A stretch of DNA of 64,000 nucleotides, taken from the NCBI GenBank assembly GCA_023511875.1, contig JAIMAQ010000002.1, positions 124,001-188,000 of the forward strand, in the 5' to 3' direction. The stretch comes from Thermoflavifilum sp. (GTDB lineage Bacteria; Bacteroidota; Bacteroidia; Chitinophagales; Chitinophagaceae). The translations under genes were made by a program, and so were the position numbers. This document shows positions 46,039 to 54,799 of the stretch, one piece after another. Numbering within the stretch: the first letter of the stretch is position 1; each line of letters opens with the position of its first letter. The notes under the pieces are model-generated. The model saw only the letters and a list, made by a program, of their open reading frames with translations. It did not search any database and had not been told where the DNA came from.

Positions 46039-47220
46039 TTAGCAGATGCGTTGAGCCGTTGAAGAAGAAAGGAGTTGTTTTCCCTGTATGGGGAAAATTT
46101 GTACCACGCCAGGTTGTTTGCCGGGTTGAAAACTACCCAATCGATTGGCTAGTTGTAGCGCATGAGCGCCATTCCAGGTTGCCCAGCGCAATAGGGTTTC
46201 CAAAGAAAGAAAAGAAAAATGTTTTTGCAAGCATTTGAGCTCTTCTACGATAGAAAGGGTATCGTTGGAAGCAAGGCTATCTGTTCCAATTACCATGCGA
46301 TCGGTATGTGACATCAACAGTGGCAAGGGTGGAAGTTGATTTTCGATGTACATATTGGCTTTGGGACATAAACACCAGTATACAGGGGCTTCTCGTTGGC
46401 CTGCTTGTACGATATCGGCTTCTGTGATAAAGGTGTTGTGTACCAAGATGAGTTGGCTATGGGTATCGATTTTGGGCAGCACGTATTGCAGGCTAGTGAG
46501 TCCTGAAGCTTTTCCAGTATGTTCGGGTAATTTGAGTGAATCAAATAAATGTTGCATGTGCCCCGTACCCGAGAGAAACCATTCGTTTTCGGCGGCCGAC
46601 TCTTGGTTGTGTATTGACAGCAATGGCTGATGCATATCATTGATCTTGGCCAATAGGGCATCAGAAACTGAGTAAGGGGCATGAGGAGTGAGACTGGCTG
46701 GAAAATGGGTTTCGTGCAGAAAGATTTGAGCCAAAGCTTGCGCTTGCTGCCATCTTAAGTAGGCTAGATGATCGGGTACTCCCATGCATTCTACAAAATG
46801 GTGGTAATATAAGCTCGTTTGGGTTTTAATAGGCAAACTATCTGTAGTATTCACGATATCTCCTACGGCTACGATACCTTCATGTTGCATTTGCTGATCG
46901 GCCTCAATAATGGCTTGTTGTTTGATACCCTCTGTGAAAAATGATTGCTGGCGTAGGTGCATGAGTTGTAAAATAAATTCTACGAGGCCAGTGCCCCTGG
47001 GAATGAGACCTTTTAAATAGGATAACTCAGTATGGCAATGTGCATTTACAAAACCTGGACAAAGTAGCCCAGGGTAATAAATAGCTCGACGACGAGTTGC
47101 TCTATCGGGTTGGGTAATGAGCTGCTGGATAGTTCCAGTATCGTCTATAGCTATCACGGCATGTGACAAGCACCGTTGGCCATCGAATATTTCATCGGCA
47201 GTTAACAGCTGAGTGTTCAT
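46039..47220 (-). CDS. amidohydrolase of the ATZ/TRZ (SsnA/MtaD-like) family
   Basis: 393 residues, metal-dependent deaminase-type hydrolase: NAHCHTELS (~56-64), PHAPYSVS, SIHNQESAAENEW and GTDSLASND. These match the cytosine deaminase/TRZ-ATZ branch, which covers nucleoside, guanine and aminofutalosine deaminases. In menaquinone-making Bacteroidota one such protein is the aminodeoxyfutalosine deaminase, a possible but unproven role. It is divergent from prfA (73 bp between starts) and converges on the thioredoxin-fold gene. No signal peptide; cytoplasmic. Confidence 0.82.
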   Translation of the reverse strand: MNTQLLTADEIFDGQRCLSHAVIAIDDTGTIQQLITQPDRATRRRAIYYPGLLCPGFVNAHCHTELSYLKGLIPRGTGLVEFILQLMHLRQQSFFTEGIKQQAIIEADQQMQHEGIVAVGDIVNTTDSLPIKTQTSLYYHHFVECMGVPDHLAYLRWQQAQALAQIFLHETHFPASLTPHAPYSVSDALLAKINDMHQPLLSIHNQESAAENEWFLSGTGHMQHLFDSLKLPEHTGKASGLTSLQYVLPKIDTHSQLILVHNTFITEADIVQAGQREAPVYWCLCPKANMYIENQLPPLPLLMSHTDRMVIGTDSLASNDTLSIVEELKCLQKHFSFLSLETLLRWATWNGAHALQLANRLGSFQPGKQPGVVQIFPIQGKQLLSSSTAQRIC

Positions 47221-47272
47221 AAACGATCACTGAGTTTGCTATTGATGATGAATGAAGTGTACGAAACTATGT

Positions 47273-47280
47273 TAATTTTG
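47273..47280 (+). promoter_or_regulatory. -7 box of prfA
   Basis: TAATTTTG is a full TAnnTTTG match, 13 bp before the prfA ATG at 47294. It would give a very short leader. No -33 at standard distance was identified. Confidence 0.45.
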
Positions 47281-47293
47281 CTGGTATTGAGTT

Positions 47294-48373
47294 ATGCAAA
47301 ACATACAACAACAATTAGAAGGGCTAAAAGCTCGTTTTGAAGATTTGCGAGTGGCGCTGAGCAATCCAGAAATTGTGGCAGATCAAAAACGGTTTAGCCA
47401 ACTCAGTAAAGAATATCGCCAGTTGGAAAAAATCGTAGCGGCATACGAGGCATACAGCCATTTGCTCGACGATATTCAGTTTCGTAAAGAAGTATTGGAA
47501 TCGGGTGATGAAGAAATGCGTACAATGGCTCGTCGTGAGTTGGAGCAGCTCGAACAGCAGCGAGAAGAAATGGAATTTCATATTCGACAATTGCTCGTTC
47601 CCAAAGATCCACAAGATGAGCGAAATGCAATTTTGGAGATACGAGCAGGCACTGGAGGTGATGAAGCCAGCTTGTTTGCGGGCGACTTGTTGCGCATGTA
47701 TTTGCGTTATGCCGAAAAACGAGGCTGGAAAACCCAGATCCTCAGTGAAAACCCCGGTACTATGGGCGGTTACAAAGAAGTCGTGGTGAGCATAGAAGGA
47801 GAAGATGTATATGGCACGCTGAAGTTTGAATCGGGCGTTCATCGGGTGCAACGGGTACCTGCCACAGAATCACAGGGACGGATTCATACTTCTGCAGCCA
47901 CAGTAGCGGTATTACCCGAAGCCGAAGAAGTGGATGTTGTGATCCATGAAAACGATATTAAAATGGAAACGGCACGCAGCGGTGGCGCTGGCGGCCAAAA
48001 TGTGAATAAGGTAGAGACTAAAGTACGGCTTACCCATATTCCTACTGGCATTGTGGTAGAATGCCAGACAGAGCGTACCCAATTTGCCAATCGAGAAAAA
48101 GCCATGATGATGTTACGCACCAAGCTCTATGAAGAAGCCGTACGCAAGCAAGAAGAAGCCATTTCTCGCCAGCGGAAAAGTTTGGTCTCTACAGGCGATC
48201 GATCGGCTAAAATTCGGACCTATAATTTTCCACAAGGTCGGGTCACCGATCATCGCATTGGGATGACCATTTATACCCTTGATAGCTTTATGGATGGCGA
48301 TATTCAGCAGATGATCGATGCTTTGCAATTCGCTGAAAACGCAGAAAAACTGAAGTCGAATGTTCAAGTGTGA
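47294..48373 (+). CDS. prfA: peptide chain release factor 1
   Basis: 359 residues, standard length. Codon recognition motif PAT lies in [15 protein letters not shown], and the catalytic GGQ is at 233-235 in [15 protein letters not shown]. It recognises UAA and UAG and triggers peptide release on the ribosome; the PAT motif separates it from RF2. The OmpA-like gene follows after about 40-50 bp. No frameshift site is expected or seen, as that belongs to RF2. Confidence 0.98.
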   Translation: MQNIQQQLEGLKARFEDLRVALSNPEIVADQKRFSQLSKEYRQLEKIVAAYEAYSHLLDDIQFRKEVLESGDEEMRTMARRELEQLEQQREEMEFHIRQLLVPKDPQDERNAILEIRAGTGGDEASLFAGDLLRMYLRYAEKRGWKTQILSENPGTMGGYKEVVVSIEGEDVYGTLKFESGVHRVQRVPATESQGRIHTSAATVAVLPEAEEVDVVIHENDIKMETARSGGAGGQNVNKVETKVRLTHIPTGIVVECQTERTQFANREKAMMMLRTKLYEEAVRKQEEAISRQRKSLVSTGDRSAKIRTYNFPQGRVTDHRIGMTIYTLDSFMDGDIQQMIDALQFAENAEKLKSNVQV

Positions 48374-48412
48374 AAAAGAATTGGCAAGGATTTTGAAAAT
48401 CAGTTTGATAAA

Positions 48413-49123
48413 ATGAAAAACATGAAACATAAATTAACACGTAAACAACCCCACTCCACTTGGATAGCCGGTGCTTTGGCAATAGCCGTTTTAGCGGGGG
48501 GATGTGGTATTACCAAAAAGATGAACAATACTGAAAAAGGTGCAGCTATTGGGGTTGGCGCAGGGGCGGCCAGTGGAGCCATCATTGGTAAAGCCGCTGG
48601 CAATACTGCTCTGGGAGCAGTGATTGGAGCGGCTGTAGGTGGTACGGCTGGGGCCTTGATTGGTAAAAAAATGGATGAACAGAAGAAAGAAATCGAACAA
48701 ACTGTACCCAACGCCCAAGTAGAAAGAGTGGGTGAAGGACTGGTGGTTACCTTTAATGCAAATGTATTGTTTGGATTTGATCGATATGATTTAACCCAAG
48801 ATGCAAAAAATACCATACAAGATTTGTATCGCATCTTAGTGAAGTATCCCGATGAAAATGTATTGATTATTGGACATACGGATAGTATTGGTACAGCTAG
48901 TTACAACTTGAAGCTTTCTCAACGAAGAGCTAATGCAGTAGCCGATTATCTCGTTCAGTTGGGAATCGATCCTGCTCGGATTACTACTAAGGGTATGGGC
49001 ATGAGTGATCCGAAGTATCCTAATGATACGCCTGAACATCGTGCAGCCAATAGAAGAGTGGAGTTTGTGCTTACCGCTAATGAAAAAATGAAACAACAAG
49101 CTGAGCAAGGTACTTTGAAATAA
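48413..49123 (+). CDS. OmpA-family lipoprotein with glycine-zipper segment
   Basis: 236 residues (ATG at 48413 or 48422). The signal peptide ends AVLAGGC, a lipobox. A glycine-zipper region follows (~40-82, alternating Gly/Ala such as GVGAGAASGAIIGKAAG). Then comes an OmpA-like peptidoglycan-binding domain (~115-225) with GHTDSIGTASYNLKLSQRRA and GMGMSDPKYPNDTPEHRAANRRVEF. It tethers the outer membrane to peptidoglycan. A perfect hairpin terminator lies ~60 bp downstream. Confidence 0.93.
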   Translation: MKNMKHKLTRKQPHSTWIAGALAIAVLAGGCGITKKMNNTEKGAAIGVGAGAASGAIIGKAAGNTALGAVIGAAVGGTAGALIGKKMDEQKKEIEQTVPNAQVERVGEGLVVTFNANVLFGFDRYDLTQDAKNTIQDLYRILVKYPDENVLIIGHTDSIGTASYNLKLSQRRANAVADYLVQLGIDPARITTKGMGMSDPKYPNDTPEHRAANRRVEFVLTANEKMKQQAEQGTLK

Positions 49124-49184
49124 TTTTTTTACCTTGGTATGTAATAGGATACATGGTGGTTTTTATAGGCAACAATCCATCATC

Positions 49185-49217
49185 ATCCCCGGAGTATAGT
49201 CCGGGGATTTCTTTTTA
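49185..49217 (+). terminator. rho-independent terminator of the OmpA gene
   Basis: ATCCCCGGA and TCCGGGGAT form a perfect 9-bp stem with a GTATAG loop, followed by TTCTTTTT. It reaches the last codons of the convergent DUF1634 gene. Confidence 0.9.
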
Positions 49218-49601
49218 TCCCCCAAGCCCAGAAAAAATCCCTATCATGAGAATGCTGAGTACAATGATGGTCAACACAATATATAATAGGTCCTTCTCCA
49301 TGATAAATCCAATAATCGAAAAAAACACTCGAGCAATTGGCGTAATAATCAGCAATATGATGCCAAATTGAATCATTGCTTTCACATTACCCTGTAACAT
49401 GGCGTGTACAATATTTGGAATGCTGGTTAGGTCGTTTTTTTCACCATGAAACCGATGGAAATGTGGGGTTTCGTGCCCGTGCAAGATTAAATAAATGATA
49501 CCACTTATTGCTACTACAGTAGCCGAAAGTGTAACACCAAATCGAAGGAGATGGCTCAGGAAAATTTCAATTTGTTCATCACTTAAGCGTTTCTTATCCA
49601 T
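49215..49601 (-). CDS. DUF1634 family membrane protein
   Basis: 128 residues with three predicted transmembrane helices (~20-40, ~75-95, ~105-125) and a short charged N terminus (DEQIEIFLSHLLRFGV). DUF1634 proteins are found beside TauE/SafE exporters, as here, where the two genes are separated by only 2 bp. A subunit or accessory role for the exporter is the usual inference; function is not established. Confidence 0.85.
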   Translation of the reverse strand: MDKKRLSDEQIEIFLSHLLRFGVTLSATVVAISGIIYLILHGHETPHFHRFHGEKNDLTSIPNIVHAMLQGNVKAMIQFGIILLIITPIARVFFSIIGFIMEKDLLYIVLTIIVLSILMIGIFSGLGG

Positions 49602-49603
49602 AG

Positions 49604-50443
49604 TTAAATCTTATGTAAAATGCCGTTATAAATCATTTCTATTCCGAGTATAGCAATTACCACGATAAATAAGATCCTGAGCCAGGAAGTAGAGCTTTTC
49701 ATCAAAATGCGTGCACCTATCATGGATCCCAATAAAACCCCCACTACTACTGGCATGGAAAGAATCGGATCAATATATCCTCGGGAAAGATACACAGTTG
49801 CACTGGCTGCAGCCGTAACGCCAATCATAAAATTGCTGGTGGTTGTAGAAACCTTAAATGGGATATGCATGATATTGTCCATGGCAACCACTTTCAAGGA
49901 TCCCGATCCCAATCCAAGCAAGCCCGAGATCATACCGGCAAACATCATCATTCCATATCCACCTGCCACATGATGAACAGCATATGTGATTTTATTTCCT
50001 TTTTGATCGGGATATGTGCCATTTAATTTGAGCCACCGAGCTAATTTGCTCGATTGATCCATGTCTAAATGATCCTGTTTTTTCTTTAATGAAATGAGGG
50101 CAGAATACAGAATAACGATTCCTGCAAGTATGGCAATAAATTGTGTAGGAAGATAAGTAGCCAATACAGCGCCCAAAACGGCGCCCGATGTGGTAGCTAC
50201 TTCTAAAAACATTCCTATGCGAATGTTAGTAAATCCTTCTTTCACATAAGCTGCTGCAGCGCCTGAAGAAGTAGCAATCACTGCAACCAATGAAGTACCA
50301 ATTGCATAGCGAATATCAATACCAAAACCAATGGTAAGTAAAGGAATGATAACTACGCCTCCTCCAAGACCTGTGAGTGAGCCCAATAATCCGGCTAGCC
50401 AGGCTCCTAATAAGATAATTAGTGTAAAGGTAAGTAGTGTCAT
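49604..50443 (-). CDS. TauE/SafE family anion exporter
   Basis: 279 residues and about eight transmembrane helices. Two TauE half-repeats are visible, starting GSLTGLGGGVVIIPLL and GMISGLLGLGSGSLKV, with the glycine-rich turns of the family. Members move sulphite, sulphoacetate or other organosulphur anions through the inner membrane. Pairing with DUF1634 is typical of one subgroup. It has its own -7 box upstream and is separate from the vanZ-gcvH group by 91 bp. Substrate cannot be read from sequence. Confidence 0.9.
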   Translation of the reverse strand: MTLLTFTLIILLGAWLAGLLGSLTGLGGGVVIIPLLTIGFGIDIRYAIGTSLVAVIATSSGAAAAYVKEGFTNIRIGMFLEVATTSGAVLGAVLATYLPTQFIAILAGIVILYSALISLKKKQDHLDMDQSSKLARWLKLNGTYPDQKGNKITYAVHHVAGGYGMMMFAGMISGLLGLGSGSLKVVAMDNIMHIPFKVSTTTSNFMIGVTAAASATVYLSRGYIDPILSMPVVVGVLLGSMIGARILMKSSTSWLRILFIVVIAILGIEMIYNGILHKI

Positions 50444-50477
50444 GACTCGTAAAAGGTTTACCTCAGAAAAGGGTGGG

Positions 50478-50485
50478 CAAAATTA
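50478..50485 (-). promoter_or_regulatory. -7 box of the TauE/DUF1634 pair
   Basis: Minus strand TAATTTTG, full TAnnTTTG match, 34 bp before the ATG at 50443. A CAAA (minus TTTG) lies about 27 nt further upstream, longer than usual. Confidence 0.45.
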
Positions 50486-50534
50486 GCACAAATCTCATTT
50501 GGGCTTCGTAACCAAAGTCACTTATGCAGAGAGT

Positions 50535-50933
50535 TCAATGGAGTATAGACTGAATCCAGCGTGGCAAATGATATATGCTCAACCAGCCGCCCAAGCATGC
50601 TCCAATAGCATCGGCTATCATATCTCCAATTTCAAAATCACGATGTATAAAAGAAACATCTTTTTGAAGAAACTCAATCAATACGCCGAGTATGATGCCA
50701 ATGAGTATGAGCATAAATACCTTATGTCGATAAGCTGATCCATATCGTAAAAAATTAGCGGCGCTCCATAATAAAACAAACATGCCAAAAAAGCATGCAT
50801 GCACTAACTTGTCGAACTGTGGAATATGGTTCAAGACAGTGTTTTCAGGCAATGCTTGGCTGGGCAATAAAGTCAACAGCAAGATTACACAAGTCCACAA
50901 CCATGCTGGTAGATAATATTTCCAGTGCTTCAT
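50535..50933 (-). CDS. VanZ-like family membrane protein
   Basis: 132 residues from the ATG at 50933; an upstream in-frame ATG at 50951 would add six unlikely residues. Four transmembrane helices are predicted. The family landmarks are LPSQALPENT near the start, FDKLVHACFFGMFVLLWSAA, and EFLQKDVSFIHRDFEIGDMIADAIGA, read as LQKDVSFIHRDFEIGD then MIADAIG. VanZ-like proteins have no clear general function; one gives teicoplanin resistance. It follows gcvH by 28 bp, a linkage often seen in Bacteroidota. Confidence 0.88.
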   Translation of the reverse strand: MKHWKYYLPAWLWTCVILLLTLLPSQALPENTVLNHIPQFDKLVHACFFGMFVLLWSAANFLRYGSAYRHKVFMLILIGIILGVLIEFLQKDVSFIHRDFEIGDMIADAIGACLGGWLSIYHLPRWIQSILH

Positions 50934-50961
50934 CGATAAATAAAATGTCAATCGATTTTGC

Positions 50962-51342
50962 TTAAGCTCCTACGAGTTGTTGGTATTGCTGTGCATTTAG
51001 TAGTTGTTTTAGTTGTTCAGGATCGCTTATTTTAATTTTAATCATCCATCCTTCGCCATAAGGATCTTGATTCACTAATTCGGGCGATTCGTTTAATCGG
51101 GGATTTATTTCCAGAATAGTACCTTTTACAGGCATGTAAAGATCAGATACTGTTTTAACGGCTTCAACAGTTCCAAAACTAGCATGTGCATCTAATTCCT
51201 TACCAGCGGTAGGGATATCTACATATACAATATCTCCCAATTCTCGTTGGGCAAAATCGGTGATTCCAACGGTTGCCATGTCGCCTTCAACGGCGATCCA
51301 TTCATGTTCTTGCGTGTATCGAAGATGTTCTGGGAATTGCAT
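50962..51342 (-). CDS. gcvH: glycine cleavage system H protein
   Basis: 126 residues with lipoyl attachment Lys63 in FGTVEAVKTVSDLYMP. The fold is the standard hybrid barrel, ending EQLKQLLNAQQYQQL. It carries the aminomethyl group between P, T and L proteins in glycine breakdown. No gcvP or gcvT is in the window. It forms a likely operon with the hypothetical gene 58 bp upstream and the VanZ-like gene downstream. Confidence 0.97.
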   Translation of the reverse strand: MQFPEHLRYTQEHEWIAVEGDMATVGITDFAQRELGDIVYVDIPTAGKELDAHASFGTVEAVKTVSDLYMPVKGTILEINPRLNESPELVNQDPYGEGWMIKIKISDPEQLKQLLNAQQYQQLVGA

Positions 51343-51400
51343 ATAGCGTCGAATATAAAATATGGAAGTAAAAATACAGGATTCGTTGTAACTGCAAAAA

Positions 51401-51754
51401 TCAGTTTTTTTTCATATTATCTATGATTAATTCAGCAAAATAATCTAGAATTAAAGATTTTAACCACTCTTCTTGTTCTTCTGCATCCAATTGGGGTAGT
51501 GGTTTGAGTTGTTGAAAATAAGGCCAGCCATCTGCATCTTTTTTTTCGAATCGGTAAAATCCTTGCTGGGCAAGCACCGTACAAGTGCCTATGTGTATCA
51601 AATCTTGTTTTTCCTCTTTAGAAAATGATTTTTGTGAAGATCCTATCTCTTGAAGACCAATGAGCATGAGTATACCTTCTAAGTTGGGCTTGCGGCCTAA
51701 CCTTTTGGTAAATATGTTTTCTAGTATATGCCATTTTTCTGAAATGCAAGTCAT
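51401..51754 (-). CDS. conserved hypothetical protein upstream of gcvH
   Basis: 117 residues, soluble, acidic, no signal peptide and no recognisable motif. The N-terminal part (GRKPNLEGILMLIGLQEIG) is followed by FSKEEKQDLIHIGTCTVLAQQGFYRF and a WPYFQQLKPLPQLD segment, and looks like a compact helical domain. The sequence has normal coding character and its position before gcvH and VanZ suggests one operon. Function is unknown. Confidence 0.7.
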   Translation of the reverse strand: MTCISEKWHILENIFTKRLGRKPNLEGILMLIGLQEIGSSQKSFSKEEKQDLIHIGTCTVLAQQGFYRFEKKDADGWPYFQQLKPLPQLDAEEQEEWLKSLILDYFAELIIDNMKKN

Positions 51755-51786
51755 GGTGAGATAAGTTTTAACTTTTTATGACCAAC

Positions 51787-51803
51787 AAGCTACTGTAGCT
51801 TTG
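51787..51803. promoter_or_regulatory. palindrome with overlapping -7 box upstream of the Bat operon
   Basis: AAGCTAC-T-GTAGCTT (51787-51801) is a perfect 7-bp inverted repeat that overlaps TAGCTTTG (51796-51803), a TAnnTTTG box on plus. It lies 108 bp before the MoxR gene and 33 bp upstream of the divergent hypothetical gene. A repressor binding here would block the plus-strand promoter. A second -7-like sequence near 51880 is weaker. Confidence 0.4.
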
Positions 51804-51910
51804 TAGCATATAAAAGATGATTTATTTAACACTCATTTAACAGCCTCTATGCTTGTGCCCGTCGTTATTGCAAACTTATTATTATTTTAGCAACCATTCA
51901 ACAGTATGTC

Positions 51911-52912
51911 ATGGAACAAGCCACAGCAGATATTCGCTCATTGAATGAACAAATTCATCAAGCCAGTGCATTTGTAGATTTATTGAATCTAGAAATGAGT
52001 AAGGTAATCGTGGGGCAAAAGTATATGCTCGAACGCTTGATGGTGGCCTTACTCTCACAAGGGCATGTATTGCTAGAAGGTGTGCCTGGCTTAGCGAAAA
52101 CGCTGGCTATCAAATCCCTTGCTGCTTGCATTCGTGCACATTTTAGTCGCATTCAATTTACACCCGATTTGTTGCCCGCCGATGTGATTGGTACAATGAT
52201 ATATAATCAGCAACAAAATAACTTTATCGTACGAAAAGGGCCCATATTTGCCAATTTTGTACTGGCCGATGAAATTAACCGTGCTCCCGCAAAGGTTCAA
52301 AGTGCTTTGCTGGAAGCCATGCAAGAAAAACAAGTTACTATTGGCGATCAAACATTTCAGTTAGAAGAGCCTTTTTTGGTGTTGGCTACGCAAAATCCAA
52401 TTGAACAAGAAGGTACTTACCCGCTTCCAGAAGCACAGGTCGATCGTTTTATGTTAAAAGTAGTCATTGGTTATCCTAGTAAAGAAGACGAGATTAAGAT
52501 CATTCGTCAAAACATTCAACCCGACGGTCTCCCTACAGTGCAACCAGTGGTACAACCACACGATATTTTGCAAGCACGTAATTTAGTGCGAACTGTGTAT
52601 ATGGATGAAAAGATTGAAAAATACATCATAGATATTGTATTTGCCACTCGTCAGCCCAGTGAATATAAACTCGCTAAATTATCTCCTCTTATTGCCTATG
52701 CTGCTTCACCTAGGGCCAGTATCAATCTGGCGCTCGCTGCTAAAGCGTATGCCTTTATTAAACGCAGGGGTTATGTAATCCCAGAAGATGTACGTAGTGT
52801 GTGTTATGATGTATTAAGGCATCGAATTGGTTTAACTTATGAGGCTGAAGCAGAAAATATCACCACCGAAAACATCATCAGTGAAATCCTCAATGTAGTG
52901 GAAGTGCCTTAA
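51911..52912 (+). CDS. MoxR-family AAA+ ATPase of the Bat operon
   Basis: 333 residues. Walker A is GVPGLAKT (~57-64), Walker B is FVLADEINRAPAKVQ, and sensor 1 is LATQNPIEQEGTYPLPEAQ. The C-terminal lid ends IGLTYEAEAENIT. MoxR ATPases act as chaperones that insert cofactors or remodel partners with a von Willebrand A domain. It begins a four-gene run with DUF58, a BatD-like protein and BatA. In Bacteroides this system supports aerotolerance and envelope stress. Confidence 0.95.
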   Translation: MEQATADIRSLNEQIHQASAFVDLLNLEMSKVIVGQKYMLERLMVALLSQGHVLLEGVPGLAKTLAIKSLAACIRAHFSRIQFTPDLLPADVIGTMIYNQQQNNFIVRKGPIFANFVLADEINRAPAKVQSALLEAMQEKQVTIGDQTFQLEEPFLVLATQNPIEQEGTYPLPEAQVDRFMLKVVIGYPSKEDEIKIIRQNIQPDGLPTVQPVVQPHDILQARNLVRTVYMDEKIEKYIIDIVFATRQPSEYKLAKLSPLIAYAASPRASINLALAAKAYAFIKRRGYVIPEDVRSVCYDVLRHRIGLTYEAEAENITTENIISEILNVVEVP

Positions 52913-52947
52913 TATCATCTGTTTGATGACCACCGAATGTGTTTCTC

Positions 52948-53814
52948 ATGGATACCAATGAATTGCTGAAGAAAGTTCGTAAAATTGAAATCAAAACCAA
53001 AGGATTAACGAATCATATTTTTTCAGGGGAATATCATAGTGCCTTTAAAGGCAGGGGGATGAGCTTTAGTGAAGTGCGGGAATATACCTATGGCGATGAT
53101 GTGCGTACCATTGATTGGAATGTGACAGCGCGTTTTTCTCACCCATATGTGAAAGTTTTTGAAGAAGAACGCGAGCTTACAGTGATGCTACTTGTAGATA
53201 TTAGTCAGAGTGCTTTGTTTGGAACTGTTCATCAAACCAAGCGCGACCTGATAACTGAAATCTGTGCTGTGCTTTCTTTTTCAGCCATTCAGAATCAAGA
53301 TAAGGTGGGGGTTATATTTTTTAGTAAAGGCGTAGAAAAATATATTCCACCCAAAAAAGGTCGCTCGCATGCCTTATTAATCATTCGAGATTTACTTTCT
53401 TTAGAAGCCACTCGGAAAGGAACAGATATTGCATCTGTACTTCGTTTTTTCAACAATGCAGTCAAAAAAAGATCAATCGTGTTTTTGCTATCTGATTTTT
53501 TGACCACTTCTTATGAAGATGCCCTGCAAATCGTTTCTCGTAGGCATGATCTCATTGGCATTCATGTATATGATCCGCATGAAAAAGAATTGCCCGATGT
53601 GGGCTTGGTAAAGGTGATAGACGCAGAAACTGGAGAAACACTCTGGCTTGATACGCATGACCAACAGGTGAGAAAAAAATACACCGAACAATTTCAACAA
53701 CATGTCCAATATTGTCGGAATGCATTTACGAGAAGTGGTGCATCTTTAATGAGTATTCGCACGGATGAAGATTATGTTCGTATTTTACAAGGTTTTTTTG
53801 TCAAACGTATATAA
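52948..53814 (+). CDS. DUF58 domain protein with VWA-type MIDAS motif
   Basis: 288 residues from the ATG at 52948 (a longer start at 52939 adds three residues). Family marks are GRGMSFSEVREYTYGDDVRTIDWNVTARF, read as GMSFSEVREYTYGDD then IDWNVTAR, and a MIDAS-type DISQS in VMLLVDISQSALF. It is soluble and presumably a client or adaptor of the MoxR ATPase. The gene ends within a 50-bp overlap with the next frame, implying translational coupling. Confidence 0.92.
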   Translation: MDTNELLKKVRKIEIKTKGLTNHIFSGEYHSAFKGRGMSFSEVREYTYGDDVRTIDWNVTARFSHPYVKVFEEERELTVMLLVDISQSALFGTVHQTKRDLITEICAVLSFSAIQNQDKVGVIFFSKGVEKYIPPKKGRSHALLIIRDLLSLEATRKGTDIASVLRFFNNAVKKRSIVFLLSDFLTTSYEDALQIVSRRHDLIGIHVYDPHEKELPDVGLVKVIDAETGETLWLDTHDQQVRKKYTEQFQQHVQYCRNAFTRSGASLMSIRTDEDYVRILQGFFVKRI

Positions 53815-54796
53815 CTTGTTGTGGCGTAAGTTGTGGTTAGGCGCACTTGGCTTCATGTTGTTGAGGCAGGGAGTAGTATTTGCTCAACAACCACAGATTA
53901 AAGTATATGCCGATTCATCAAGTATTTTGATCGGAGAGCAATTTCATGTGTATCTCGATATTACCCTTTCTCCTGCATATCGGTTACAGGGTTATGCTTT
54001 ACCTGATTCATTTAACCATGTAGAAGTGGTGCGTCGCCATCCTGGCGATACCCTGTTGGTAAATGGAGAAAAACATTTTCAACAGGTATTCACCTTAACC
54101 TCTTTCGATTCTGGGCGCTGGGTCATACCTGCATTTCCGGTGGTGTTCACTTCAGCCAACCCTATCGATACAGTTCATCTTATTTTGCAGACCGACTCAT
54201 TGTGGATTACGGTACACACGGTGCCCGTAGATACTACTCAACCTTTTCGGCCTATCCATAAGATTTGGCCTGTGAAGCTCACCTGGAAAGATTTTCTGCC
54301 CTATATCGTGGCCTTGCTGTTGTTGGCCTTGTTGATTATCGTTGCCAGCTACATTTGGCGGCATCGGCGCAAAAAAGCTCAGCTAGCAACCATTCAGCAA
54401 CCAGCGCAACCACCTTATGAAGAAGCTATGCAATTGTTAAAGCAGATGTTGGAAACCCAAAGCTGGATGCATGTGGAGATGAAAATGTATTTTACCCAGC
54501 TCACCGATGTGTTGCGCAGATATATTGAGCGAGCTTTTCAGATTCCAGCTATGGAAATGACCTCAGCAGAACTGCTGCAGAGCATACAGCAGGATGCTAT
54601 TTTGCAATCCACGCTCAACGAGTGGAAAATTATTTTGCAGGAAGCTGATCAGGTGAAATTTGCCAAATGGCTCTCGGCTGAGGTTATTGCAGAAGATTGT
54701 TTGCACAAAGCCATACATATTGTGGAAACTACTCATCGGGCGCAAGAAGCGCAGCAACAGGTAGCGCACCAGAAGGCGCAAGCCGAAACTCAATAA
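53765..54796 (+). CDS. BatD-like periplasmic protein with single membrane anchor
   Basis: 343 residues. The N terminus has a hydrophobic signal (LWLGALGFMLLRQGVVFAQQ). An immunoglobulin-like N-terminal domain follows (~45-160, IGEQFHVYLDITLSP). Then comes one transmembrane helix (~180-200, YIVALLLLALLIIVASYIW) and a cytoplasmic C-terminal helical part. This is the BatD arrangement, though shorter than BatD of Bacteroides. The start is ambiguous because 53765 overlaps DUF58 by 50 bp; TTG codons at 53816/53819 or the ATG at 53852 are alternatives. It lies 3 bp before BatA. Confidence 0.75.
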   Translation: MKIMFVFYKVFLSNVYNLLWRKLWLGALGFMLLRQGVVFAQQPQIKVYADSSSILIGEQFHVYLDITLSPAYRLQGYALPDSFNHVEVVRRHPGDTLLVNGEKHFQQVFTLTSFDSGRWVIPAFPVVFTSANPIDTVHLILQTDSLWITVHTVPVDTTQPFRPIHKIWPVKLTWKDFLPYIVALLLLALLIIVASYIWRHRRKKAQLATIQQPAQPPYEEAMQLLKQMLETQSWMHVEMKMYFTQLTDVLRRYIERAFQIPAMEMTSAELLQSIQQDAILQSTLNEWKIILQEADQVKFAKWLSAEVIAEDCLHKAIHIVETTHRAQEAQQQVAHQKAQAETQ

Positions 54797-54799
54797 TGC

